Position numbers and translations under genes: made by a program
The notes under the pieces: generated by a model
The model's input: the letters and a program-made list of their open reading frames with translations, nothing else
The model's database searches: none
Told to the model about the DNA's origin: nothing
Origin: CAVVKW01 sp963761705
GTDB taxonomy: Bacteria; Verrucomicrobiota; Verrucomicrobiia; Chthoniobacterales; JAATET01
Assembly (NCBI GenBank): GCA_963761705.1
Contig: CAVXHK010000001.1
Coordinates: forward strand, 620,001-684,000
Length of the DNA: 64,000 bases
Reading direction: 5' to 3'
Shown here: one piece after another, positions 42,494-51,109 of the stretch
Layout: each line of letters starts with the position of its first letter
Position numbering within the stretch: the stretch's first letter is position 1

Positions 42494-42566
42494 GGGGGTG
42501 TAGCTCAATGGTTAGAGCAGCCGGCTCATAACTGGTTGGTTGCGGGTTCGAATCCCGCCGCCCCTA
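42494..42566 (+). tRNA. tRNA-Met (CAU anticodon)
   Basis: A 73-nt cloverleaf. The acceptor stem is GGGGGTG with CGCCCCT, the D arm GCTC..GAGC, the anticodon stem-loop GCCGG-CTCATAA-CTGGT with CAU, the T arm GCGGG-TTCGAAT-CCCGC, and A73. The CCA end is not encoded. The anticodon loop CTCATAA and A73 fit elongator Met; tRNA-Ile with modified CAU cannot be excluded by sequence alone. Confidence 0.9.
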
Positions 42567-42627
42567 GTCGTTGGGCGAATCTCGATTTTGGATTTTCGAT
42601 TCGGGTGGCGACTGCTATATCCGGCGC

Positions 42628-43077
42628 GTGTCGAGTAACCCGGTATTCGCTTTTTTCGCTACCCCGAAGAGTTTCGGGCCGTTCGTGCTGCGGATGCTGC
42701 TCGCGACCGTCTTCCTCTACCACGGGGGGCAGAAAATGTTTGCCTGGTTCGGTGGAGATGGCTGGACGGCGACTCTCGTGGCGTGGTCGTCGCCGGATGG
42801 GCTGGGACTGCCGGTCACTTTGGCGGGGGTGGCGATCGTCGGCGAGATGCTCGTGGCGGCGGCGATGTTCTTTGGTCTTTTCACGCGGCTGGTGGCCTTG
42901 GGAGTGATGGTGATCATGGCGGGGGCGATCGTGATCGTGCACGCGGGCGAAGGGATTTCGGCGAACGAATACCCGGCGACCCTGGGGATGGTGGCTTTCG
43001 CGCTCGTGTTTCTGGGCGGCGGACGGTTGTCGCTGGACCGGGCTCTGAGCAATCAGCTTCTGCCGGGCTTCGGGTGA
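42628..43077 (+). CDS. DoxX family membrane protein
   Basis: A 149-residue integral membrane protein with four hydrophobic helices, including GPFVLRMLLATVFLYHGGQK, VTLAGVAIVGEMLVAAAMFF and VALGVMVIMAGAIVIV, and the typical HGGQKMFAWFGG. DoxX/DoxD-like proteins are linked to redox functions, but the exact role is unclear. A GTG start at 42628 is inferred because the frame upstream would start inside the tRNA flank. Its TGA overlaps the GTG of the NUDIX gene. Confidence 0.8.
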   Translation: MSSNPVFAFFATPKSFGPFVLRMLLATVFLYHGGQKMFAWFGGDGWTATLVAWSSPDGLGLPVTLAGVAIVGEMLVAAAMFFGLFTRLVALGVMVIMAGAIVIVHAGEGISANEYPATLGMVAFALVFLGGGRLSLDRALSNQLLPGFG

Positions 43078-43601
43078 GCGGGCTGACTCTCGCGCGACCG
43101 ACGGGAGCGCCGTGGGACGGTTGGAAACCGACGGAGCGGGCGACGCTCTGCTTCGTCGTGCGGGATGGCTGGATCCTGCTCATTCGGAAAAAGCGCGGCC
43201 TGGGTGCGGGGAAAATCAACGCGCCGGGCGGGCGGCTGGAACCCGGCGAGACGGCGCTGCAGGCGGCGATCCGCGAGACGCAGGAAGAAGTGGGGGTGAC
43301 CCCGTTGGGAGTGGATTTGCGGGGGGAGCTGTTTTTCCAATTTGCCGATGGATACGCGCTCGACTGCACGGTCTTTACGGCGAAGGACTGTGAAGGCGAT
43401 CTCATCGAGACGAATGAGGCCGACCCGATCTGGACTCGGATCAGCGAGATTCCCTACGAGGAAATGTGGGCGGACGACCGGCACTGGTTGCCGGGCCTGT
43501 TGGAGGGCGGGAAATTTCGGGGCTTTTTCGAGTTCGACGGGGAAGAAATGGTCTCAAAAACAATCTTTTGGGACGCGGACGCGGCTCGCGCCGCGGCGTA
43601 A
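43074..43601 (+). CDS. NUDIX hydrolase, 8-oxo-dGTP diphosphatase-like
   Basis: A 175-residue NUDIX enzyme. The Nudix box is GGRLEPGETALQAAIRETQE followed by EVGV, with all metal-binding glutamates. The N-terminal RATLCFVVRDGWILLIRKKR and C-terminal DDRHWLPGLLEGGKFRGFF resemble MutT/MTH1-type 8-oxo-dGTP diphosphatases that clean oxidised nucleotides. It starts at a GTG overlapping the DoxX stop, so the two are translationally coupled. Confidence 0.85.
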   Translation: MSGLTLARPTGAPWDGWKPTERATLCFVVRDGWILLIRKKRGLGAGKINAPGGRLEPGETALQAAIRETQEEVGVTPLGVDLRGELFFQFADGYALDCTVFTAKDCEGDLIETNEADPIWTRISEIPYEEMWADDRHWLPGLLEGGKFRGFFEFDGEEMVSKTIFWDADAARAAA

Positions 43602-43713
43602 GGCCTTATTTTCTGCGGTTTTATGACTTTTTTTGGATTTTTCGAAAAAGATGTTGCCCGCGCGATGGGTGTGGTTACTCTCTGGGCATCGAAAGATTGT
43701 TCTGGGGGGAACA

Positions 43714-43748
43714 ACAGCCCGTCGCGCCATTCGGTTGCGGCGGGCTGT
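43714..43748 (+). terminator. hairpin after NUDIX gene, possible terminator
   Basis: A 12-bp stem, ACAGCCCGTCGC against GCGGCGGGCTGT (one G-T pair), with an 11-nt loop. It is followed after about 20 nt by a run of eight T. The spacing to the T run is longer than in a classic intrinsic terminator. It may end the DoxX-NUDIX transcript or control the long AsmA-like gene 62 nt downstream. Confidence 0.45.
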
Positions 43749-43810
43749 ATTCGTTTTAGGGTTGGATTTTTTTTGCAAGGTTTGCGGATGGTCAACTCGA
43801 GGGTGCGGCT

Positions 43811-46800
43811 ATGAGTGGGGGCTCGAGCGATAAGGGGACGGTGGACGGATCCAGAAAACCACGTCGGCGAGCTTGGTGGCTGCTGGTGCTTGCCGCCGTG
43901 GTGATCGGACTGTTCGCGGCGAATGCTCGAATCGGCGAGTGGCTCGTGCGCCAGAGCTTGGAGCAGCTCGCGCCACGCTGGGGTTGGCGCGTTGAGGCTG
44001 GGACCGTAAGCGCAAGCCTGCTGAAACCGATCGTGCTGAGCGGCGTGCGGGCGGGGACGCTGGCGGGCGGTGAGCCTAAGCAGACGCTGGAGGCCGATCA
44101 GGTCGTGTTGGCGATCAACTCGCCGCTGGAGATTCTTTTCGGCGACGGGCGCGTGATCCGCCGGGCGGATTGCGTCGGCGCGGATTGGAAGGTGGATTTC
44201 CGCGGAGGCGGGGCGGAGAGTCGGACCGACGACGCGGTCGACGGACCGGAAGAGCGGGAGTGGCGGGCGGCGATGCGGCTACGGTTTTTGCCGGAGACCA
44301 TTGCGGTGCGGTCGGGCGGAGTGACGGTCGACAGCGACCAAGGCACGGTGGTCTTCCGGGAAATCAGCGGTGCGGTGAGTGAGGAGACGACGAGTGAGCT
44401 GTCCGTGGGTGCGGTCGAGGTCGCGTTCGTGGGGCGGTCGTATCGCTGGAGTGGGTTGCGGGCGGTGACGTCGTGGCGGGACGGGGTGGCGTATCTCAGC
44501 GACTTGGTGATGTCGGACGCCGTGACGGTGCGGACGCTGGTCGTGAGCGTCGCCGATCCGGGCGGTTCCTCGGTGAGTGTGGATCTTGGTGTCGGCGCTG
44601 GCGACGTGCGCGGAGACGTCTCGTGGAGGGTGGCGGCGGGTTCGCTCGAGGTCGAACTGGCGTTGTCGGCGGTCGAGCTGTCGCTTGAATCGGTCGCGGA
44701 GATCAGCGGATTGGCGGAGCCGTTTGGCGGGATCTTGCGGGAGGGTCGGGTGACTTGGCGAGGGACGCCGGGGCGTTGGGCGGACTCGGAGATCGCGCTG
44801 CGGCTGGAGGTCGAGGGGTTGACGCGGCGCGGGGAGACGTGGGATTCGCTCGTGGCGGGGGCCAATTTCATCGGGCGGCGGCTGTATTTTTCAAACTTTC
44901 AACTGGCGGCGGCGGAGAATCGCGTGACGGCCAACGGCGAGATCGCGGTCCCGCGCGGGGAGGCGGGCTGGCTCGACTCGAACTTCCTGCTCAACGTGTC
45001 GGCGAACGTGCGGGAGGTGCGGAAGCTGGCGGTCTTCGCGGGCGATTGGTGGCGGGATCTCGAAGGCCGACTTTCGCTGCACGGGTCAGTGTCCGGCGAC
45101 CAGGGCCGGGTGGACGGCTACGCGAACGGCGAAGCCAGCGGTCTCACGCTGCGCGGGCTGCCGCCGGCGTCGATGAAATTTTCCACCGTGCTGAACGACC
45201 GCGAGCTCGCGGTGCGCTCGGCGGAGCTTTGGAGCGGCGAGGACCGCGTGACCGCGAAAGGGGTGGTCGATCTGGAAGCGCCGCACCGTTACTCCGGTGA
45301 GATCGGCGGCACGATGGCGGACGTCTCGAAGTTCACCTGGCGCCTGGGCGGCGCGGTTTCGAAGTGGCTTGATCGCGGAGGCTTCACGATCTTGTGGCAG
45401 GGTGACGGGACGTGGGCGGCGCATTCCGGCGTGTTTCGCGCGACGCTGGACGACGCGGCGACGCCCTGGACACCGGCGGGGATCACCGGAGAATTCGATG
45501 GATCGTATTCCCCGGAGAATCTTTACCTCAGCAAGCTGCGGTTGCGGAATGGCTCCCTTGAGTTCAACACGCGGCTGACGGTCTCGGACGCCGGCATCAA
45601 TCTAGTGGGCATCGATCTCCGGCGGCAGAAGCTCGAATTGCTCGCCGGGGAGGCTTTTGTCCCGGTGAATCTTTTTGCGCTGGCGCGGGGCGAGCGCCCG
45701 GTCGACGCGATCGACTTGAAGAAGCCGGTCTACGCGCGGATCGGCTCGGGCAAATTGCCCTTGGCGGAATTGGTGGCGATGGCCGGGCAGGACGCGGTGG
45801 CCGGAGGGACGGTGAAATTTCGCCTCGAAGCAAGCGGGCCTTTGCCGGAGCTAGCGCTCAATGGTTCGGTGTCGGGTCGGGAGGTATCGGCCGCGGCTGA
45901 CGGGTACCAATTTCCGAAGACGGCGGTGGATCTGGCGATCTCGACGGAGAAGTCACGGCTCCTGGTCGATGGGTCGATTGACTCAAAGGGGTTCGAGCCG
46001 TTGGTGGTCGAAGCCACGATGCCCTTCGGCTTCGAAATTGCCGAGGATGGTTGGGCGAGGTTCTTCGACCGATCCGCGCCGGTGGCGGCGAAGATCTCCA
46101 TTCCTCGCACGAATCTGCCGATTGTCGGGGCGCTGATTCCGGGTATCGACGCGACGGCGGGGGCGATCTCGGGGGTCCTCGAAATCGCCGGGACCGTGGC
46201 GTCTCCGGAGTTTCGCGGGAACCTCGAACTCGCGGGCGGGTCTCTGTCGTTGTCCGATCTCGCCGTGCCCGGTGTCACCGATCTGGACGCCCGGATTCGG
46301 CTGGTGGGTCCGAGCATCGAGATCGCGGAGGCGGCGGGAAAGCTGGGCGGCGGGGATGCGGAACTTTCCGGACGCTGGGATGCCGCTCAGAGTGACCCCC
46401 TCGAGCTTACTCTGAAGGCCGACGATGTCGCGGTCGTGGGCTTCGGATTCAACGGGCGGGCGGATCTGCGCTTGCGAGCGATCGGCGATCTTCGGCGCAG
46501 TGCGGTCGATGGGTCGGTCAAGGTCAAGAAAGGGGCGATCGATCGGCAATTCGTTGCGGCTAGAACCGGTCAAAAGTCGGCACCGTCCGAGAAAACGAAG
46601 GCCCGCGAGTCTTCGTCGAAAAAGGACGGCTGGACGATCGACGCCAAGATTGACTTGGAACCGACCGTCAAAATTGGGCGAGGAAAAGACGCCGGTTCAC
46701 TCTCGGGGCAATTGCGAATGTCGGGTCTTCTCGAGGCTCCTCGGCTGGCAGGACGGCTCTCGTTCCGCGACCTGACCGTGCGCACGCAGGCCGGTTGGGC

Positions 46801-47107
46801 GTTGCCCGCGTCCGGGATTCTCGACGTCGACGGAGACAGGGCGACGCAGTGGACTGTCGGCGGATCGGGCGAATCCGTGATCGCCGGCGAGGCGGTCGCC
46901 TATCGGTTCGTCGGCGGGTCGCGCTCTCTCTTGGCTTGGGGAATCGGCCCCGGAGATCTGGCTGCCATCTTCGCGAAGCCGGTCCAATTCAAGTGGATTG
47001 ACCCCGTGTCCAGTGGCCTCCGGGGACAGCCGGTCGAGTGGAAACTCAACGAGCGGAAATCTCAGATTCCCATCCGGATTCAGGTCGAAAGCACGCCCGG
47101 AAGCTAA
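43811..47107 (+). CDS. large AsmA-like/TamB-like envelope protein
   Basis: A 1098-residue protein with a single N-terminal signal anchor (RRRAWWLLVLAAVVIGLFAA) and a very long periplasmic part made of repeating beta-strand segments (GSVSGDQGRVDGYANGEASG, LNGSVSGREVSAAADGYQFP). This is the AsmA/TamB-like repeating beta-groove architecture, proteins that bridge the envelope and are linked to phospholipid transport or outer-membrane assembly. The C-terminal segments LKADDVAVVGFGFNGRADLR and GSLSGQLRMSGLLEAPRLAG are similar to AsmA-type C-terminal repeats. Exact assignment to AsmA, DUF748 or TamB is not possible by eye. Confidence 0.65.
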   Translation: MSGGSSDKGTVDGSRKPRRRAWWLLVLAAVVIGLFAANARIGEWLVRQSLEQLAPRWGWRVEAGTVSASLLKPIVLSGVRAGTLAGGEPKQTLEADQVVLAINSPLEILFGDGRVIRRADCVGADWKVDFRGGGAESRTDDAVDGPEEREWRAAMRLRFLPETIAVRSGGVTVDSDQGTVVFREISGAVSEETTSELSVGAVEVAFVGRSYRWSGLRAVTSWRDGVAYLSDLVMSDAVTVRTLVVSVADPGGSSVSVDLGVGAGDVRGDVSWRVAAGSLEVELALSAVELSLESVAEISGLAEPFGGILREGRVTWRGTPGRWADSEIALRLEVEGLTRRGETWDSLVAGANFIGRRLYFSNFQLAAAENRVTANGEIAVPRGEAGWLDSNFLLNVSANVREVRKLAVFAGDWWRDLEGRLSLHGSVSGDQGRVDGYANGEASGLTLRGLPPASMKFSTVLNDRELAVRSAELWSGEDRVTAKGVVDLEAPHRYSGEIGGTMADVSKFTWRLGGAVSKWLDRGGFTILWQGDGTWAAHSGVFRATLDDAATPWTPAGITGEFDGSYSPENLYLSKLRLRNGSLEFNTRLTVSDAGINLVGIDLRRQKLELLAGEAFVPVNLFALARGERPVDAIDLKKPVYARIGSGKLPLAELVAMAGQDAVAGGTVKFRLEASGPLPELALNGSVSGREVSAAADGYQFPKTAVDLAISTEKSRLLVDGSIDSKGFEPLVVEATMPFGFEIAEDGWARFFDRSAPVAAKISIPRTNLPIVGALIPGIDATAGAISGVLEIAGTVASPEFRGNLELAGGSLSLSDLAVPGVTDLDARIRLVGPSIEIAEAAGKLGGGDAELSGRWDAAQSDPLELTLKADDVAVVGFGFNGRADLRLRAIGDLRRSAVDGSVKVKKGAIDRQFVAARTGQKSAPSEKTKARESSSKKDGWTIDAKIDLEPTVKIGRGKDAGSLSGQLRMSGLLEAPRLAGRLSFRDLTVRTQAGWALPASGILDVDGDRATQWTVGGSGESVIAGEAVAYRFVGGSRSLLAWGIGPGDLAAIFAKPVQFKWIDPVSSGLRGQPVEWKLNERKSQIPIRIQVESTPGS

Positions 47108-47260
47108 GTCCACTTTCGCAAGTCGGGTTCGATCGAGTTGCCGTTGCACCATTCCGCCGACCGCTTTGGTCTGTGACGAATTCTTCACACAACCCTCGTT
47201 GTGGGGTCTCGGTGCGCCTGAGAAACCAATGCCGCATCAAAACTCAACACCTTATACCTC

Positions 47261-48079
47261 ATGAAAATTATTTCTTCCACGGCGGCGCTTGGCTGCGCAG
47301 CGGCATTGATGGCAATGGCCGCAAGCGCTTCAGCGGCTCCCGTCAGTTACAACTCCGGAGATCTGCTCATTGGGTTCCGCGTCCAGGGCAATCCGTCCGA
47401 CCTCGTTGTCAACGCGGGACCGTCTTCGCAGTTCCAGGGTCTCGCGGCCAACCAAACCGTGACGCTCAGCCTTGGCAACAGCGGCCCGGGCATCGCCGCC
47501 GACCTCTCGGCGAACTACGGTGCATCATGGTTTTCTAGCGGCCAGGTGATGTGGAGCCTTTCGGGTATCCGGTCGGCCTCTGATCCATCGCAGACGATCT
47601 ACGCGACTCGCGCCGAAGGATCGCAGCCCTGGACGCGCTTCTCGCCGTCCGGTCAATCGCAGCCGAGCAATCGCTTCATCACTCTGGCGAACGCCTACCT
47701 CGAAGATCAGCTCGGAAATCCCCGCGAGGCGACCGCCAACAGCGGTAAGGCGACGGTCATCAACAACACCGTCGATACGACCACCAGTTATACCTTTTTC
47801 ACGCAGCCGAATGACGATTTTTCCTACTTTCCGGGCGGAATCGAATCCACGGTCGGCAGTGCCACCGGACTCGATCTCTATCGACTCCCTCCCGGCACGT
47901 CGGGGGCCGGCACCTTCGGCCTCCCCGGCGAGCTGCTCGGGACCTTCGCGATCTCCAATGCTGGGGTCGTGACCTTTACAGCGGTCCCCGAGCCTTCGGT
48001 TCTGGCGCTGGCAAGCCTCGGCCTCATCGGCGGGTTCTTTTACTGGGTTCGCCGGAAGCGGAATGCTGCCACTGCGTGA
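47261..48079 (+). CDS. PEP-CTERM sorted surface protein
   Basis: A 272-residue secreted protein. The signal peptide spans about residues 1-25 (SSTAALGCAAALMAMAASAS). The mature part is Ser/Gly/Asn rich. The C-terminus VPEPSVLALASLGLIGGFF followed by YWVRRKR is a complete PEP-CTERM sorting signal: PEP motif, hydrophobic helix and basic tail, recognised by an exosortase. No exosortase gene is in the window. The following gene encodes a PstS-like secreted protein. Confidence 0.88.
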   Translation: MKIISSTAALGCAAALMAMAASASAAPVSYNSGDLLIGFRVQGNPSDLVVNAGPSSQFQGLAANQTVTLSLGNSGPGIAADLSANYGASWFSSGQVMWSLSGIRSASDPSQTIYATRAEGSQPWTRFSPSGQSQPSNRFITLANAYLEDQLGNPREATANSGKATVINNTVDTTTSYTFFTQPNDDFSYFPGGIESTVGSATGLDLYRLPPGTSGAGTFGLPGELLGTFAISNAGVVTFTAVPEPSVLALASLGLIGGFFYWVRRKRNAATA

Positions 48080-48134
48080 CCCCACGACTCACCTCAAACC
48101 AACCAACCAAAGAAACACCCTGCAACCTAATCTC

Positions 48135-49340
48135 ATGAAAACACTTAGACTCCTCGCCGCCTGCGCCGTCGCTTTTGCGACGATCGGGGCCGCTTCGGCC
48201 CAGACAACAGTCGTTCGGATTACCGGCTCCACCGCCTTCCGGACCCAGACCAACCTCGCCATCCAGCAGATCTTGCAGCCTGGCTACACGTCGGCTTACA
48301 ACGGCACATCCGCCACCGGAGCTTCCCGCTCGATCTACAAGGGCAATCTCGTCATCGGAGGCGCGTCCGTGACCATCAAGACCTCGTTTGGCGGATCGGT
48401 CGGCGGGATCGAGGCCGTCGTCACTGGCGGCACGGCGCAATACCTGCCGGACGACCACCCGACTGGCACCACGGCTGTTCAGAACGCTCCTTCCGCCGGC
48501 TTCCCGTTGGTCAACGAGGTCCCGCAGGCGACCATGTCGGATTCGTTTCAGTCGTCGACGCCCTTTCAGTCGGTGACGTTGCAGGACAAGATTGTCGGCA
48601 TCGTGGCCTTCGGCTGGGCGGTGAGCACGGGCGCACCTGCCAGCGTGACGAACATCACGAGCAACCAAGCGCAGGCGATCTACAATGGCGTTGGTTACGT
48701 TCCACTCGCGTTGTTCTCAGGATTGGCTGCGGATCGCACCGCGACTTTCAACAGCACGTGGGGCGACAAACCGCAGAACTTCGGCGGTGCCCACCCACGC
48801 TTGATCTTCGGAATTGGTCGTAACGACGACTCCGGCACCCGCGTGATCGCGTTCGCCGAGACCGGCATCGGCGTGACGTCGACGGTGAGTCAGTTCAATC
48901 CGACCCTCAGCGGCAACACGGTGTCCGATCAGAATCTCTTCGCGTCGTCGGGTGGTTTCTCGAGTGGAGGCGACCTTGCCGACAACCTGCGGCGCACGAC
49001 CATCGTCGGAAACGCCGGCATCGGTGGGTGGTATGTGGGCTACATGGGCACCAGCGATCTCGCCCGGGCGACATCCACGACCAGCGGCACGTTCGCCGGT
49101 CCGGCCCGCGAGTTGAGCTTCAACGGCGTCTTCTTCAGCAAGGCCAACGTCGTCGAAGGTAAATACACCTTCTGGAGCTACCAGCATCTGCTGACCAATC
49201 CGGCTGCGTCGACGGCGCAGAAATCTGTGACGACCGCGCTCGGCAATCAGATCACCGTGGTCACGGCAGAGATTCAGCTCAACGAAATGAACGTGGCGCG
49301 CCCAACCGATGGCGGCGTCGTCCTGCCGACTTACCTCTAA
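48135..49340 (+). CDS. secreted PstS-like periplasmic-binding-fold protein
   Basis: A 401-residue protein with a signal peptide (about residues 1-22, LRLLAACAVAFATIGAASAQ). The start of the mature protein, TTVVRITGSTAFRTQTNLAI, matches the substrate-loop region of phosphate-binding PstS-type proteins (GSTA). FGIGRNDDSGTRVIAFAET is the second typical loop. No pst permease genes are nearby. It may bind phosphate or another ligand at the surface, or be a sensory or adhesive relative. A terminator follows at 49398. Confidence 0.65.
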   Translation: MKTLRLLAACAVAFATIGAASAQTTVVRITGSTAFRTQTNLAIQQILQPGYTSAYNGTSATGASRSIYKGNLVIGGASVTIKTSFGGSVGGIEAVVTGGTAQYLPDDHPTGTTAVQNAPSAGFPLVNEVPQATMSDSFQSSTPFQSVTLQDKIVGIVAFGWAVSTGAPASVTNITSNQAQAIYNGVGYVPLALFSGLAADRTATFNSTWGDKPQNFGGAHPRLIFGIGRNDDSGTRVIAFAETGIGVTSTVSQFNPTLSGNTVSDQNLFASSGGFSSGGDLADNLRRTTIVGNAGIGGWYVGYMGTSDLARATSTTSGTFAGPARELSFNGVFFSKANVVEGKYTFWSYQHLLTNPAASTAQKSVTTALGNQITVVTAEIQLNEMNVARPTDGGVVLPTYL

Positions 49341-49397
49341 TGGATCGGGAGCAGTTTCTGCCAAGACCGCAGGAATTGTTCTCCGCCAATCAGCGTG

Positions 49398-49435
49398 CCA
49401 GCGCGGGTGAAATGCCCGCGCTGGTTTCGCTATTT
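49398..49435 (+). terminator. rho-independent terminator
   Basis: A perfect 10-bp stem, CCAGCGCGGG with CCCGCGCTGG, a 7-nt loop TGAAATG and the tail TTTCGCTATTT. It lies 57 nt after the PstS-like stop and only 20 nt before the tpsB start codon. Confidence 0.85.
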
Positions 49436-49455
49436 GTGAAAGGATTACTCATTCG

Positions 49456-51087
49456 ATGAACCTCGGCAAATTCAACCGCGTCCCGTCAGGGCGTTCGCGC
49501 TCGGGCGCGAGCGTCCCGATGGCGCTCGGATTGGCCTTGCTGGTGACCGCTGCTCGCGGCTGGTCCGAACCCGCAGCAACCGTGCGGACGCAAACCGAAT
49601 TGGGATCACTCTACATTCAGGAATACAGAGTTAACGGGTCGACCAAACTGCCGCCGATCGAAGTCGAGGAGGCCGTCTATCCCTACATGGGTCCAGGGCG
49701 GTCGGAGGCGGACGTCGAGGACGCGCGGGCGGCGCTCGAAGCAGCTTATCACGAAAAAGGCTACCAATCCGTGGCGGTCGAGATCCCCGAGCAAACGGCC
49801 CGGGGCGGCGTCATCATGCTCAACGTCGTCGAAGCGCCGGTCGGGCGTCTGCGCGTGCGGGGTTCCCGCTTTTACGACATCGACGAGATCAAGAAGCGCG
49901 TCCCGTCGCTGGCGGAAGGCAACGTGCCGAACTTTAACGACGTCGCCCGTGAGATTGTCGAAGTGAATCAACTCGCCGACCGCCGCGTCGCGCCGACTCT
50001 GAAGGCTGGGTTCGATCCCGGCACGGTGGACGTCGATCTCACGGTCGAAGATAAATTTCCCCTCCACGGAAATCTCGAACTCAACAACCGCTACATCGCC
50101 AACACGACGCCGCTGCGGCTAAACGGCGGCATCAGCTTCGGCAACCTTTTCCAACTTGGCCACACGATCGGGTTCAGCTTCCAGATCGCGCCGGAGGAGA
50201 TCAACGACGCGCAGGTCTATTCGTTCTATTACATCGCCCGCGCCCCGCAGATCCCGTGGCTGAGCGCGATGTTCACCGCGACGCGGCAGAACAGCAACAT
50301 CTCGACTCTGGGCGGATCCGCCGTCGCGGGGAACGGCGAGATTCTCGGCGGGCGGCTCATGGCGACGTTGCCCTCGCGCTACGACGGCTTTTACCACTCG
50401 CTGAGCTTTGGCTTCGACTACAAGCACCTCCAGCAGGATCTGCAATTTACCGACCAGCTCATCGCGACGCCGATCACCTACTACCCGTTCACCCTTTCCT
50501 ACAATGCGGCCAAGGCGACTGAGCTCTCGATCACTGAGATCAACGCGGGGGTGACATGGGCGTTCTCGGGAGCGGGTAGTGACGAGCAAGATTTCGACAA
50601 TCGACGCTTCAACGCCGACGGTTCGTTTTTCTATTTCCGGGGCGACCTCGCGCACACGCAGGACCTCCCGTATGAGTTTCAGCTCTACGGACAGATCCAG
50701 GGTCAGGCCAGCGGCGACGCGCTGGTCGACAGCGAGCAATTTGCCATCGGTGGTCTCGACACGGTGCGCGGTTACCTCGAAGCCGAGGCGCTCGGCGACA
50801 ATGCGTTCGTGAGCACGATCGAAGCGCGGACTCCGGCGTTGGAGGATTTTTACGGCATCGACGAATGGCGGCTCTACGCATTCTGGGACTACGGGATGGT
50901 CACGATCAACGACCCGCTGCCGCAGCAGACGAGCCAGTTTACGCTCACGAGCATCGGCGCGGGGAGCCGGGTGCAATTGTTCGATTACCTCCACGGCTCG
51001 CTCGATGCGGGCATGCCGCTCATCACGCAAGCCAACACCGAAGAAGGCGATTGGCGGGTGACGTTCCGCATCTGGGGAGAATTTTAA
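49456..51087 (+). CDS. TpsB outer-membrane transporter (FhaC/ShlB family)
   Basis: A 543-residue two-partner secretion transporter. The signal peptide ends near residue 37. POTRA domains follow (SLYIQEYRVNGSTKLPPIEV; EKGYQSVAVEIPEQTARGG), then a beta-barrel with YIANTTPLRLNGGISFGNLF. The secretion-conserved region AIGGLDTVRGYLEAEALGDN near residue 435 carries the VRGY motif of FhaC-type pores. It is predicted to export the TpsA exoprotein encoded at 57617. Start: AAAGGA 11 nt upstream of the ATG. First gene of the probable operon 49456-64000. Confidence 0.9.
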   Translation: MNLGKFNRVPSGRSRSGASVPMALGLALLVTAARGWSEPAATVRTQTELGSLYIQEYRVNGSTKLPPIEVEEAVYPYMGPGRSEADVEDARAALEAAYHEKGYQSVAVEIPEQTARGGVIMLNVVEAPVGRLRVRGSRFYDIDEIKKRVPSLAEGNVPNFNDVAREIVEVNQLADRRVAPTLKAGFDPGTVDVDLTVEDKFPLHGNLELNNRYIANTTPLRLNGGISFGNLFQLGHTIGFSFQIAPEEINDAQVYSFYYIARAPQIPWLSAMFTATRQNSNISTLGGSAVAGNGEILGGRLMATLPSRYDGFYHSLSFGFDYKHLQQDLQFTDQLIATPITYYPFTLSYNAAKATELSITEINAGVTWAFSGAGSDEQDFDNRRFNADGSFFYFRGDLAHTQDLPYEFQLYGQIQGQASGDALVDSEQFAIGGLDTVRGYLEAEALGDNAFVSTIEARTPALEDFYGIDEWRLYAFWDYGMVTINDPLPQQTSQFTLTSIGAGSRVQLFDYLHGSLDAGMPLITQANTEEGDWRVTFRIWGEF

Positions 51088-51109
51088 TCCATCTGAAAAA
51101 CTGCAGACC

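Noticed and set aside
42494..42566. Possible integration site (attB) at the tRNA
   Set aside because: No integrase and no direct repeat of the tRNA 3' end was seen in the window.
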